Below, one piece after another: positions 1 to 6,030 of a DNA stretch of 14,795 nt. The DNA comes from an uncultured Prevotella sp. (GTDB taxonomy: Bacteria; Bacteroidota; Bacteroidia; Bacteroidales; Bacteroidaceae). The position numbers and the translations under genes are program-made. The stretch lies in NCBI GenBank assembly GCA_900553965.1, contig USFX01000043.1, forward strand, positions 1 through 14,795, given 5' to 3'. Numbering within the stretch: position 1 is the stretch's first letter; the number at the start of each line of letters is the position of its first letter. The notes under the pieces were generated by a model that saw only the letters and a list, made by a program, of their open reading frames with translations, made no database searches and was not told the origin of the DNA.

Positions 1-1
1 T

Positions 2-325
2 AAGGCCGAGCAGAAGCAGGGCTTGGCCATCACCGATGAGCAGATTGCCGAGACCATGGCCAGCTGCCACCGCGCCACCGGCTATGTCCTCGACCCCCAC
101 GGAGCATGCGGCTTCCGCGCCCTCAGCGAGGGACTGCAGGAAAGCGAATGCGGTGTTTTCTGCGAGACAGCCCACCCCGCCAAGTTCAAGGACACGGTCG
201 AAGGAATCATCGGTGAGGAGATTGCCATCCCCGAACGTCTCGCCGAGTTCATGAAAGGCGAGAAGAAGAGCGTGGAAATGAGCAAGGATTTCGCCGACTT
301 CAAGCGCTATCTTATGGCTCTCTGA
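2..325 (+). CDS. thrC: Threonine synthase, C-terminal part (5' end outside window)
   Basis: The frame is open from the first complete codon at position 2, so this is the last 107 codons of a longer gene and the TTG at 23 is not a real start. Threonine synthase is a PLP enzyme that converts O-phosphohomoserine to threonine and phosphate in the cytoplasm, the last step of the pathway. The visible segment has the C-terminal pattern I associate with bacterial ThrC: TGYVLDPHGACGFRAL, then ETAHPAKF, then IPERL followed by a charged tail ending in FKRYLMAL. The PLP lysine and substrate-binding residues lie upstream of the window. The gene ends about 35 bp before a hairpin terminator and faces the PL4 lyase gene convergently. 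The upstream partners (often the aspartokinase/homoserine genes in Bacteroidales) cannot be seen. Confidence 0.85.
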   Translation, partial: KAEQKQGLAITDEQIAETMASCHRATGYVLDPHGACGFRALSEGLQESECGVFCETAHPAKFKDTVEGIIGEEIAIPERLAEFMKGEKKSVEMSKDFADFKRYLMAL

Positions 326-360
326 GAGCGCAGGAAGACTGCGACAGGACAATAACATAC

Positions 361-415
361 AAACGATAAAGCCGTTTCAACGCCCATCGGGCAGTTTGAA
401 ACGGCTTTATCGTTT
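361..415. terminator. Bidirectional hairpin terminator between thrC and the PL4 gene
   Basis: Positions 361-380 and 396-415 are perfect 20-bp reverse complements (AAACGATAAAGCCGTTTCAA and its complement). A small inner stem GCCC/GGGC (382-385 / 389-392) sits within the loop. The outer stem starts with A-rich and ends with T-rich sequence on both strands, so it can end transcripts from thrC (plus) and from the lyase gene (minus). Confidence 0.85.
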
Positions 416-439
416 ACAATTCTGAAACTAAACTATACT

Positions 440-2332
440 TCAGAAGCTGACCTTTCCGGATTTTCCGCCCTGCCGGAAGATATACACACCCTTGTCCAAA
501 CGGACGTCACCGAAGCTCCGGAACGTTCCGACACGGACTCCTCCAAGGGTGAATATCTCCACCGGAGCGTCATCGGCAACGCTGTTCACGGCCGTGATAC
601 CGCTGGGAACAATCTTGGCGCCGGCCTCCAGCTTGATGCAATCCCACATCACTCCGCCGTTCTTGCTTATTCCCGACATTGTGAACGTAATGGTATTACG
701 GCCCTTTTTCAGTGCCGAAGCCGGGAAGGAATGAGTCTGAAGCCAGTGGCGGCCGCCCAAAACAGCACTGCGATAGATTGCCGCGTCGTTCGTTCCGAAG
801 CTCCACGTCTTGCTGTTTCCGCCGTTGATGGCCACAGCCACCTTCGGCTTGTTGGTCGCTCCGGCCGCCGAAGCGGTCAGATAAGCCTTTCCGGAGTATG
901 TCTCATCGAGGTCAAACGTCACCGTCCAGGTTCCGTTCTTCGTCTGGGCGTAATACCAGTCCGTAGCCGGATTGCTTTCACCTATTATATAATTAAGCGT
1001 TGCCGGCACCTCTTCCCACAGTCCGTAGGCACGTGCGGCGTCGCTCATACAGAACCCGTCGCTCATGCGGTTGTTCTCACCGATTTGCCACAGCTTGTGC
1101 TCGTATGTGGCCGGAGCCCACTTCACGGTGCCGAGGTCGGTCGTCTCACCGTCAACCACGATGTCGGGCACCTGCAGCTCATCGGTTATCTCGCCCTTCA
1201 TGGCATAGCCGTAGAGCGTATAGCTGCCCTTCCGCACGTTCCTGATGGTGAAGCTTCCGTCCTTGTCCGTGTCGCCCCAATAGATATATCCCTTGCCTTG
1301 CAGATAGGGGTCGGTTCCCGGTTCGGCCAAAATGAGGCGTATGCTGTCCTGCGGCTGTCCCGTGGTGATGTTCAGCCGGCCGGTCACGGTCGAGCGGTCG
1401 AGCGGATAGAGTTCGTTCTCGAACCACGCGAACGGCCACTCCTGACGCTTGGCATGCGCCTGTGCCTTTGCGTCGGCAATCATCTCCTCCTGCGTTCCGC
1501 TGTTGACATAGATGAAGAACGGACCGTAGATCTTGCGCTCACCGTCCTGATAGTATTGTGCCTCGGCGCCCAGATGCTCACCCTGAAGCATCTGTATGGT
1601 GATGGGCGACTTGCTCGTGGCATGCACCGTGAGCTCCTGCTTGAGCGGTCCGCCGTTCATCCACTCGTAGCTGCACGGTATGTTCCAGACGCCAGTGTTC
1701 GTATTCATCAGTCCGTGGACACTGTCGCGCTCACAATAGTTCGCCCAGTTGTATTTCGTATATATCGAGCCATCGGCCAACCGGTATGTCGCGTCCTGTA
1801 TGGTGTTCTCCGATTTCTCCGCCGTTGCCATCGCACTGTTTGACGGTATCTTTCCGTTCATCGAGTCGTCCACATATCCGTTGAGGAACGTCGAGGCCAA
1901 CCGGACGCAGACACGGGTCTCCTTGAGCTTTACGGACGATGACGTCGGCGTTCCGTTGGCGATGACATAGACATAGAGTCCGCTTTCGCCCTTGCGCATG
2001 ATGAAGCCCTGCTGGAACTGCAGGTCGCCATCCGTATTGGTGTAGAGCACCTCACACATCTCCGGTGTGTTCCTGACGACCTCCATCTTCGACGGCGAGA
2101 GCGCGCGGTTCTTGTCCGCCGTATAGTCAAAATAGATACCATTGCTGCCCATCAGGTTGCTTCCACCCTTATAGGTCATGTTCTTGATGCGGGCGTCGGT
2201 GCCGATGGCCACCTTGACCAGGCCGTTGTCCATGGCTGCGGACATACCGCTCTTGGTCAGTTTAACGCCGTCCTGTGCGGCGGCCGCCGTGAGCGCGACG
2301 GCCATACAGGCTGTAGTAAATAGTCTTTTCAT
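440..2332 (-). CDS. Secreted rhamnogalacturonan lyase, polysaccharide lyase family 4 (PL4)
   Basis: 630-residue protein predicted to cleave the rhamnogalacturonan I backbone of pectin by beta-elimination. Residues 1-19 look like a Sec signal peptide (KRLF, then a hydrophobic A-rich stretch). Residues about 22-300 form the lyase beta-sandwich. The segment TKYNWANYCERDSVHGLM (192-209) matches the conserved DKYQYS...VHGW region of PL4 enzymes, placing the likely catalytic lysine at K193, and GEHLGAE (251-257) gives a histidine, H253, at the second catalytic position. About 310-405 is a fibronectin-III-like domain (GRLNITTG, GYIYWGDTDKDGSF). About 410-575 is the C-terminal carbohydrate-binding-like domain, beginning WQIGENNRMSDGF and including YGLW and DWYYAQ. 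Residues about 589-630 (VEIFTLGGVRVGTF ... LDKGVYIFRQGGKSGKVSF) resemble a type IX secretion sorting tail, which suggests export to the cell surface. It starts 18 bp after the YihY-family gene, so the two may be co-transcribed. Length and domain order fit the family. Confidence 0.88.
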   Translation of the reverse strand: MKRLFTTACMAVALTAAAAQDGVKLTKSGMSAAMDNGLVKVAIGTDARIKNMTYKGGSNLMGSNGIYFDYTADKNRALSPSKMEVVRNTPEMCEVLYTNTDGDLQFQQGFIMRKGESGLYVYVIANGTPTSSSVKLKETRVCVRLASTFLNGYVDDSMNGKIPSNSAMATAEKSENTIQDATYRLADGSIYTKYNWANYCERDSVHGLMNTNTGVWNIPCSYEWMNGGPLKQELTVHATSKSPITIQMLQGEHLGAEAQYYQDGERKIYGPFFIYVNSGTQEEMIADAKAQAHAKRQEWPFAWFENELYPLDRSTVTGRLNITTGQPQDSIRLILAEPGTDPYLQGKGYIYWGDTDKDGSFTIRNVRKGSYTLYGYAMKGEITDELQVPDIVVDGETTDLGTVKWAPATYEHKLWQIGENNRMSDGFCMSDAARAYGLWEEVPATLNYIIGESNPATDWYYAQTKNGTWTVTFDLDETYSGKAYLTASAAGATNKPKVAVAINGGNSKTWSFGTNDAAIYRSAVLGGRHWLQTHSFPASALKKGRNTITFTMSGISKNGGVMWDCIKLEAGAKIVPSGITAVNSVADDAPVEIFTLGGVRVGTFRSFGDVRLDKGVYIFRQGGKSGKVSF

Positions 2333-2350
2333 ATCATTTGTTTTAATAGT

Positions 2351-3670
2351 TTATAAGTCTTTGAGCAATATCGCCCGCAAGTCCTTCAGGTAGTCGCGGC
2401 GTATCTCCAGCGCCCGCGCCCAATTGTCATTGAAATGTCCGTCGAGCGGAAGGTCTATCTTCCAGCGCCCTTTGGCCTCCAGCCGGTCAATCATGACCCC
2501 GAGACTGAGGTTGTCGACGTTTTCGGCCGGAACGAACTGCGAGGCCTCGCCCTTTTCGTCGGACGTTATCTCGATGAGCATGCGGGCGTCAATCATGGCG
2601 TAGAGCAGGTCGTTGACGATGCGGATGGGTATGCCCGTCTCCCCTCTCAGCTCAAACGCCGTGTATGGCCGGCCGCCCTTGTCGAAGCGCCGGCAGATGC
2701 GTGAGGCAATCATGGCGCAGAGCATGAGGCGGTAGCGGTGACTGATGTCCGAGGTATTGGTGTTGAAGTCGTAGTAGTCGAGGTTCTGGTTCGTATAGCA
2801 GAGCTCCGCGCCGAAGAGGCATATCGTCCACGAAATCTGCATCCACAGCATGAACAGCGGCAGCGCGGCGAACGAGCCGTAGATGGCGTTATAGCTGCTC
2901 ACCCACATCTGGGAGTGGATGTAGAACAGCTGCAGCCACTGCATGGCCACGCCGGCGAGTATTCCGGGAATGATGACGCTGCGCACCTTCACGTGGGTGT
3001 TGGGCATGAAGACATAGAGTCCGATGAACATCGCCGACATCAGGATGTAGGGCAACAGGACTATCAGGAAACGCATCATCGGTCCGAGCAACAGCAAATC
3101 TGGCAGCTGGCCGGCCACGGTAGCTATGAAGATTGAGAGACCGGAGGTCAGCACGATGACTATCGGGCAGAGCAGGAGCATGGCCAGATAGTCGGTGAAC
3201 GTGCGGAAGATGCTGCGTTGCTTCTTCACCTGCCAGATGTCGTTGAACGTGCTTTCGATGTTGCTCACGAGCATGAGCACGGTATAGAGCATGAAGACAA
3301 GTCCGATGCCGAGAAAGACGCCGCTCTTGGTGTGGACAAGATAGCTGTTGACGAACTCGACGATGATGTCGGCGGCCTGCGGCTGTGACTTGAGCGCGTC
3401 ACGGAACCACACCTCTATATATTTATTATATCCGAAACCGCGGGCTATGGCGAACACCACGGCCATGATGGGGACTATGGCCAGCAGCGTCGAATAGGTC
3501 AGTGCCGTGGCCTGACTCATCACACGTCGGGCCGTGAAGAAACGTATGGCCAGCATGAGCCGCTTCACAATCCCATAAAGCAACGCGCGCCACGGCGCAA
3601 CGCTACCTTCAGACACCTGCCAGATGTCTGTCTTCAGAAAACGGACGAGTCTCTGTATGTTATCTTTCAT
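2351..3670 (-). CDS. YihY/BrkB family inner-membrane protein
   Basis: 439-residue integral membrane protein of the YihY/BrkB (formerly 'ribonuclease BN') family. Its transport or envelope role is not well defined, and the RNase BN name is known to be a misassignment. About six membrane segments can be read at roughly 55-78, 117-137, 160-186, 198-222, 231-251 and 264-290. Family hallmarks are visible: SQATALTYSTLLAIVPIMAV (52-71) near the N-terminus and YGSFAALPLFMLWMQISW (264-281) followed by GAEL. Residues about 310-439 form a soluble C-terminal extension that looks like a winged-helix domain, common in Bacteroidetes homologues. The gene lies 41 bp downstream of rnpB on the same strand and 18 bp upstream of the PL4 gene. 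I see no good -7/-33 promoter in the short gap before its start. Confidence 0.85.
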   Translation of the reverse strand: MKDNIQRLVRFLKTDIWQVSEGSVAPWRALLYGIVKRLMLAIRFFTARRVMSQATALTYSTLLAIVPIMAVVFAIARGFGYNKYIEVWFRDALKSQPQAADIIVEFVNSYLVHTKSGVFLGIGLVFMLYTVLMLVSNIESTFNDIWQVKKQRSIFRTFTDYLAMLLLCPIVIVLTSGLSIFIATVAGQLPDLLLLGPMMRFLIVLLPYILMSAMFIGLYVFMPNTHVKVRSVIIPGILAGVAMQWLQLFYIHSQMWVSSYNAIYGSFAALPLFMLWMQISWTICLFGAELCYTNQNLDYYDFNTNTSDISHRYRLMLCAMIASRICRRFDKGGRPYTAFELRGETGIPIRIVNDLLYAMIDARMLIEITSDEKGEASQFVPAENVDNLSLGVMIDRLEAKGRWKIDLPLDGHFNDNWARALEIRRDYLKDLRAILLKDL

Positions 3671-3711
3671 AATCGTAAAGGGTCACATTCAGGTAAAACA
3701 GAAAAAGGAAA

Positions 3712-4103
3712 ACAGTGTCCCTGTAAGCCGGGTTCTGTCCCGCAACCGCACAACGACCGCGGTGTCTGTCATTTATCTAATCCGCATGTCACCACACGGC
3801 TCAAGCATTCTACCCTCCATCGTATAACCGAAGTATTCGGGCGGGCAGCCCTCAGACGATGGTTTACGCGAACTTGCAGCCTCCAGACGGCACGGCCCGC
3901 CGATCACCCGACGGCCGGTGGTCTCTTACACGCACCTTCTCACCCTTACCGCAACGCCTTTTCAGGCAATTGCCGGCGGTTGTTTTCTTCTGCCGTATCC
4001 TGCCGTCACCGACAGCTTCTATTTTCGGAAGTGGAGCGCCCTGTGCTGCCCGGACTTTCCTCCCGCACCCTTATGGATGCCGGCGACAGACCGGGACACT
4101 GCT
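3712..4103 (-). ncRNA. rnpB: RNase P RNA (M1 RNA), bacterial type A
   Basis: This is the catalytic RNA of RNase P, which trims the 5' leader from pre-tRNAs. Reading the minus strand, the 5' end has GGAGGAAAGTCCGGGC (the universal GAGGAAAGTCCGGGC region, plus strand near 4047-4063). The 3' end has GACAGAACCCGGCTTAC (plus strand near 3722-3738), the signature that pairs with it. Helix P1 is visible as CAGTGTCCC at the 5' end (plus strand 4093-4101) pairing with GGGACACTG at the 3' end (3713-3721). The internal conserved ATTAGATAAATGAC element lies near 3768-3782. Length of about 390 nt is normal for the class. The RNA is followed by a T-rich stretch (TTTTCCTTTTTCTGTTTT on the minus strand), so P1 plus this tract may act as a terminator. 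No protein ORF in this stretch is credible. Confidence 0.95.
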
Positions 4104-4112
4104 TTCCGTATG

Positions 4113-4120
4113 CAAAAGTA
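4113..4120 (-). promoter_or_regulatory. Promoter -7 element of rnpB (TACTTTTG)
   Basis: On the minus strand TACTTTTG matches the Bacteroidota -7 consensus TAnnTTTG and lies about 10 nt before the first base of rnpB helix P1, the expected distance for a mature 5' end close to the transcription start. A -33 TTTG at the ideal 19-21 nt spacing is not clear; the nearest candidate (in ATTTTGCC) is only 14 nt upstream. Confidence 0.7.
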
Positions 4121-4195
4121 CATCAATTTGACGGGACGGCAAAATAAAAGCAGGATATTTTTAGATTTTCAGGGAAGGAGGAGGGCTTTTCTACC

Positions 4196-4278
4196 TTCAA
4201 CGCAAAGACCGCAAAGATGATTTTAAATCTGCTGCAACAAGAAATTATCTTTGCGTCTTTGCGGTCTTTGCGTTTGAA
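4196..4278. repeat. Inverted repeat built from GCAAAGA heptamers
   Basis: Left arm 4196-4217 (TTCAACGCAAAGACCGCAAAGA) and right arm 4256-4278 are reverse complements apart from one extra base in the right arm, giving a 22-bp stem around a 38-nt spacer. The right side adds a third unit (ATCTTTGCG at 4248-4255), so CTTTGCG recurs three times at 8-9 bp spacing. It sits between the GH28 gene end and the rnpB promoter and may be an interspersed repeat or a terminator for the GH28 transcript. Confidence 0.75.
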
Positions 4279-4297
4279 TCAGTCATCCATTCCACGG

Positions 4298-4320
4298 GAG
4301 ACGCCACGGTGTGACGTCTC
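4298..4320. repeat. Short palindrome GAGACGCCAC-GGT-GTGACGTCTC
   Basis: Arms 4298-4307 and 4311-4320 pair over 10 positions with one mismatch around a 3-nt loop. The GTGACGTCTCTAC edge resembles a dispersed palindromic repeat I recognise from Bacteroidetes intergenic DNA; only one copy is in this window, so its repeated nature is from memory, not seen here. Confidence 0.55.
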
Positions 4321-4331
4321 TACAATTCCCT

Positions 4332-5720
4332 TCATCTCGTAGGCACCCTCCCCTTGGGGAGGGTCGGGGTGGGGCTTTCCCCGTTAATCTTCACGTTCTT
4401 CACCGTGCAGTTCTCGATGAGCGCCGGATTGAAAGCGTTCTTCTCGTCCTTGACGTCGCAGTTCTCGAACGTGAAGTCCATCAGACGATACTTGTCCGAC
4501 TTTCCGACGTCAAAGAAGTTCTTGCTCTCCACCTTGATGTTGCGCAGGGTGATGTTGTTGCACGTCGACAACGGCATGTCGTCACGCTTCTCGGGCTTGA
4601 AGAACTGTGTCCACGGGCGTACGACGAGGAAGCTGTTGCAGTCGCCGGTGATGTCCTCGACCGTGACATACTCATAGTGCTGGGGCGTGTCGGGGCGCAT
4701 CTTCAGCCACAGGACGCGGTTTGCATCCGTCACGGTGCAGCGGCGCAGAATCACGTTGCGGTCGTGGAGGCTCTCGCTGCCCAGCGTCAGACAGCCGTGG
4801 ACGCGGCCGTAGGTGCAGTCCTCGATGATGATGTTTGAGCAGGGGCCGTTGGTCGTGTCCTTGTCAGCCCATGTTCCCTTGCCGCCTTTGAGCACGACGG
4901 CGTCGTCACAGACGCTCATGTAGCATCCGTGGATGAGCACGTTCTTGCAGACGTCGAGGTCGATGGCGTCGCTGCTGGGCGCACCGCGCTTCGGGTCGAC
5001 GGGTGTCACGCCGCGTGTCGGAGCGTAGATATAGCATCCGAGATAGCGGAGGTTCTCGGTCTTATAGATGTGGTTTGTCCAGAAGGGGCTGTTGATGAGG
5101 CGCACGTCCTGAACGGTGACGTTCTTGCAGTTGGATATATAGATCAGGCGGGGGCGCATCGCCTCAAGGTTGGTGCACTGGCGGTTGTACTGGCGGCGAA
5201 TCCAGAACTCCTCCCAGTAATTCCATCCGTTGCCGTCGATGGTTCCGCGGCCGGCGATGGTGAAGCCGTCGAGGCCGTCGGCATTGACGAGCGCGGAGAA
5301 ATATTTGAGCGTCTGTCCCTCCATGCGGGTGGTCTGGAGACGGAAGTTGCGTATGCGGTCACTGCCTTTGAGGCGCGCGCCGTCCTCCAGATAGAGGTGT
5401 GTGCCCTGACGGAAGAAGATGCTTCCGCTGAGGAATGTGCCCTTCGGGATGACGATGACACCGCCTCCGGCCGCTGCGGCCTTGTCGATGACGGCCTGTA
5501 TCTGCTCCGTCTGGATGACGTTGGAGTCGTTGCGGACGCCGTGCTCGGTGATGACATACTTCCGGCCGAGCTGCTCTACGTCAACACGGGTGGTGTCACT
5601 GAACCATGCGGGAATGGGCGTTCCGTCGGGGAACAGCTCTACTTTTTTCTTCTTCGCGAACGATGCCGTGCACACCAATGCGAGCGACAACGTGATTAAA
5701 ACTCTGAAATTCATAGCCAA
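4332..5720 (-). CDS. Exported glycoside hydrolase family 28 (polygalacturonase-like pectinase)
   Basis: 462-residue right-handed beta-helix enzyme predicted to hydrolyse galacturonan or rhamnogalacturonan linkages in pectin. Residues 1-22 form a signal peptide ending TASFA before KKKK. GH28 hallmarks in order: SSDAIDLD (249-256, equivalent to NTDG, acid D251), CDDAVVLKGG (271-280, the DD pair D272/D273), GRVHG (306-310, histidine H309) and LWLKMRPD (337-344, equivalent to RIK, K340). The N-terminal GGGVIVIPKGTFLSGSIF (85-102) is the usual first beta-helix turn. The final 14 residues (SPTPTLPKGRVPTR) are translated from an interspersed repeat and are not part of the enzyme fold. Start M1 and M3 are both possible; the promoter lies about 30 bp upstream of either. 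No sorting tail is present, so it is probably periplasmic, in contrast to the PL4 lyase. Exact substrate within GH28 cannot be told. Confidence 0.88.
   Translation of the reverse strand: MAMNFRVLITLSLALVCTASFAKKKKVELFPDGTPIPAWFSDTTRVDVEQLGRKYVITEHGVRNDSNVIQTEQIQAVIDKAAAAGGGVIVIPKGTFLSGSIFFRQGTHLYLEDGARLKGSDRIRNFRLQTTRMEGQTLKYFSALVNADGLDGFTIAGRGTIDGNGWNYWEEFWIRRQYNRQCTNLEAMRPRLIYISNCKNVTVQDVRLINSPFWTNHIYKTENLRYLGCYIYAPTRGVTPVDPKRGAPSSDAIDLDVCKNVLIHGCYMSVCDDAVVLKGGKGTWADKDTTNGPCSNIIIEDCTYGRVHGCLTLGSESLHDRNVILRRCTVTDANRVLWLKMRPDTPQHYEYVTVEDITGDCNSFLVVRPWTQFFKPEKRDDMPLSTCNNITLRNIKVESKNFFDVGKSDKYRLMDFTFENCDVKDEKNAFNPALIENCTVKNVKINGESPTPTLPKGRVPTR
4339..4375 (-). repeat. Interspersed GC-rich repeat, copy 1 (overlaps GH28 3' end)
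   Basis: Read on the minus strand this 37-bp element matches positions 14736-14772 (plus strand) at 36 of 37 bases. Its core is the palindrome CCCTCCCC-AA-GGGGAGGG (4346-4363). It lies inside the coding frame of the GH28 gene and encodes that protein's last residues. Confidence 0.9.
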
Positions 5721-5751
5721 TAAATTTGCTTTTTTGATTAGTTACTGCCCA

Positions 5752-5782
5752 CAAAATTAGCAATTTATCGCGATATGAGCAA
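5752..5782 (-). promoter_or_regulatory. Promoter of the GH28 gene
   Basis: On the minus strand a -7 element TAATTTTG (5752-5759) is preceded, after a 20-nt spacer, by TTG (5780-5782) within TTCTTG, a fair -33 element. Transcription would begin near 5746, leaving a leader of roughly 25 nt. Confidence 0.7.
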
Positions 5783-5853
5783 GAAAAGCTATCTATTAAG
5801 CTGATATTCAGCAACCTTTTTCATGGTTTGGATGCTTTAAATAAATAAAAATG

Positions 5854-5954
5854 ACTATCTTTGCATACGGTAGGCTGCACTCGGCTATATGCAAGTGAAC
5901 TTGCATTGCGCTCGCTGGCACTATCCTTGCAGAGAATAGGTGGCGCTCGGCAAT
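5854..5954 (+). repeat. Imperfect direct repeat flanking a hairpin in the sppA leader
   Basis: Segments 5854-5888 and 5920-5954 are 35-nt direct repeats identical at 26 positions (ACTATCTTTGCA / ACTATCCTTGCA, then a shared TAGG, GC and CTCGGC). Between them lies the hairpin ATGCAAG-TGAA-CTTGCAT (7 bp stem, arms 5889-5895 and 5900-5906). The repeat unit carries the -7 promoter element, so promoter-like sequence is duplicated. Confidence 0.7.
5856..5863 (+). promoter_or_regulatory. Candidate -7 element upstream of sppA (TATCTTTG)
   Basis: TATCTTTG matches the Bacteroidota -7 consensus exactly. The -33 side is weak: TTTG at 5827-5830 is 25 nt away, longer than the usual 19-21. If used, transcription starts near 5870 and gives a leader of about 160 nt. 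A degenerate second copy, TATCCTTG at 5922-5929 with TTG 18 nt upstream, may be an alternative. Confidence 0.55.
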
Positions 5955-6030
5955 CCTCCCATCCACTGCGGAGAACTCATCATTGCCGCCGAAGCCGAAA
6001 TTCAAAAAATATAAAAACATTCATCATATT

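Noticed and set aside
731..1843. 370-codon open frame on the plus strand
   Set aside because: It is antisense to the PL4 lyase, which has a signal peptide, catalytic motifs and a sorting tail; the plus-strand frame has no recognisable motif and is a by-product of GC-rich codon use.
3859..4220. Two ~90-100 codon plus-strand frames
   Set aside because: They lie over rnpB, which is supported by both conserved ends and helix P1.
4929..5699. 256-codon plus-strand frame
   Set aside because: Antisense to the GH28 catalytic region, rich in V/A/E/D as expected from a shadow of GC-rich coding DNA, with no domain.
440..5720. A polysaccharide utilisation locus
   Set aside because: No SusC/SusD, no hybrid two-component or ECF regulator, and housekeeping genes intervene.
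5983..6030. Upstream start for sppA
   Set aside because: It would add 16 charged residues before the membrane anchor; the ATG at 6031 gives the usual N-terminus.
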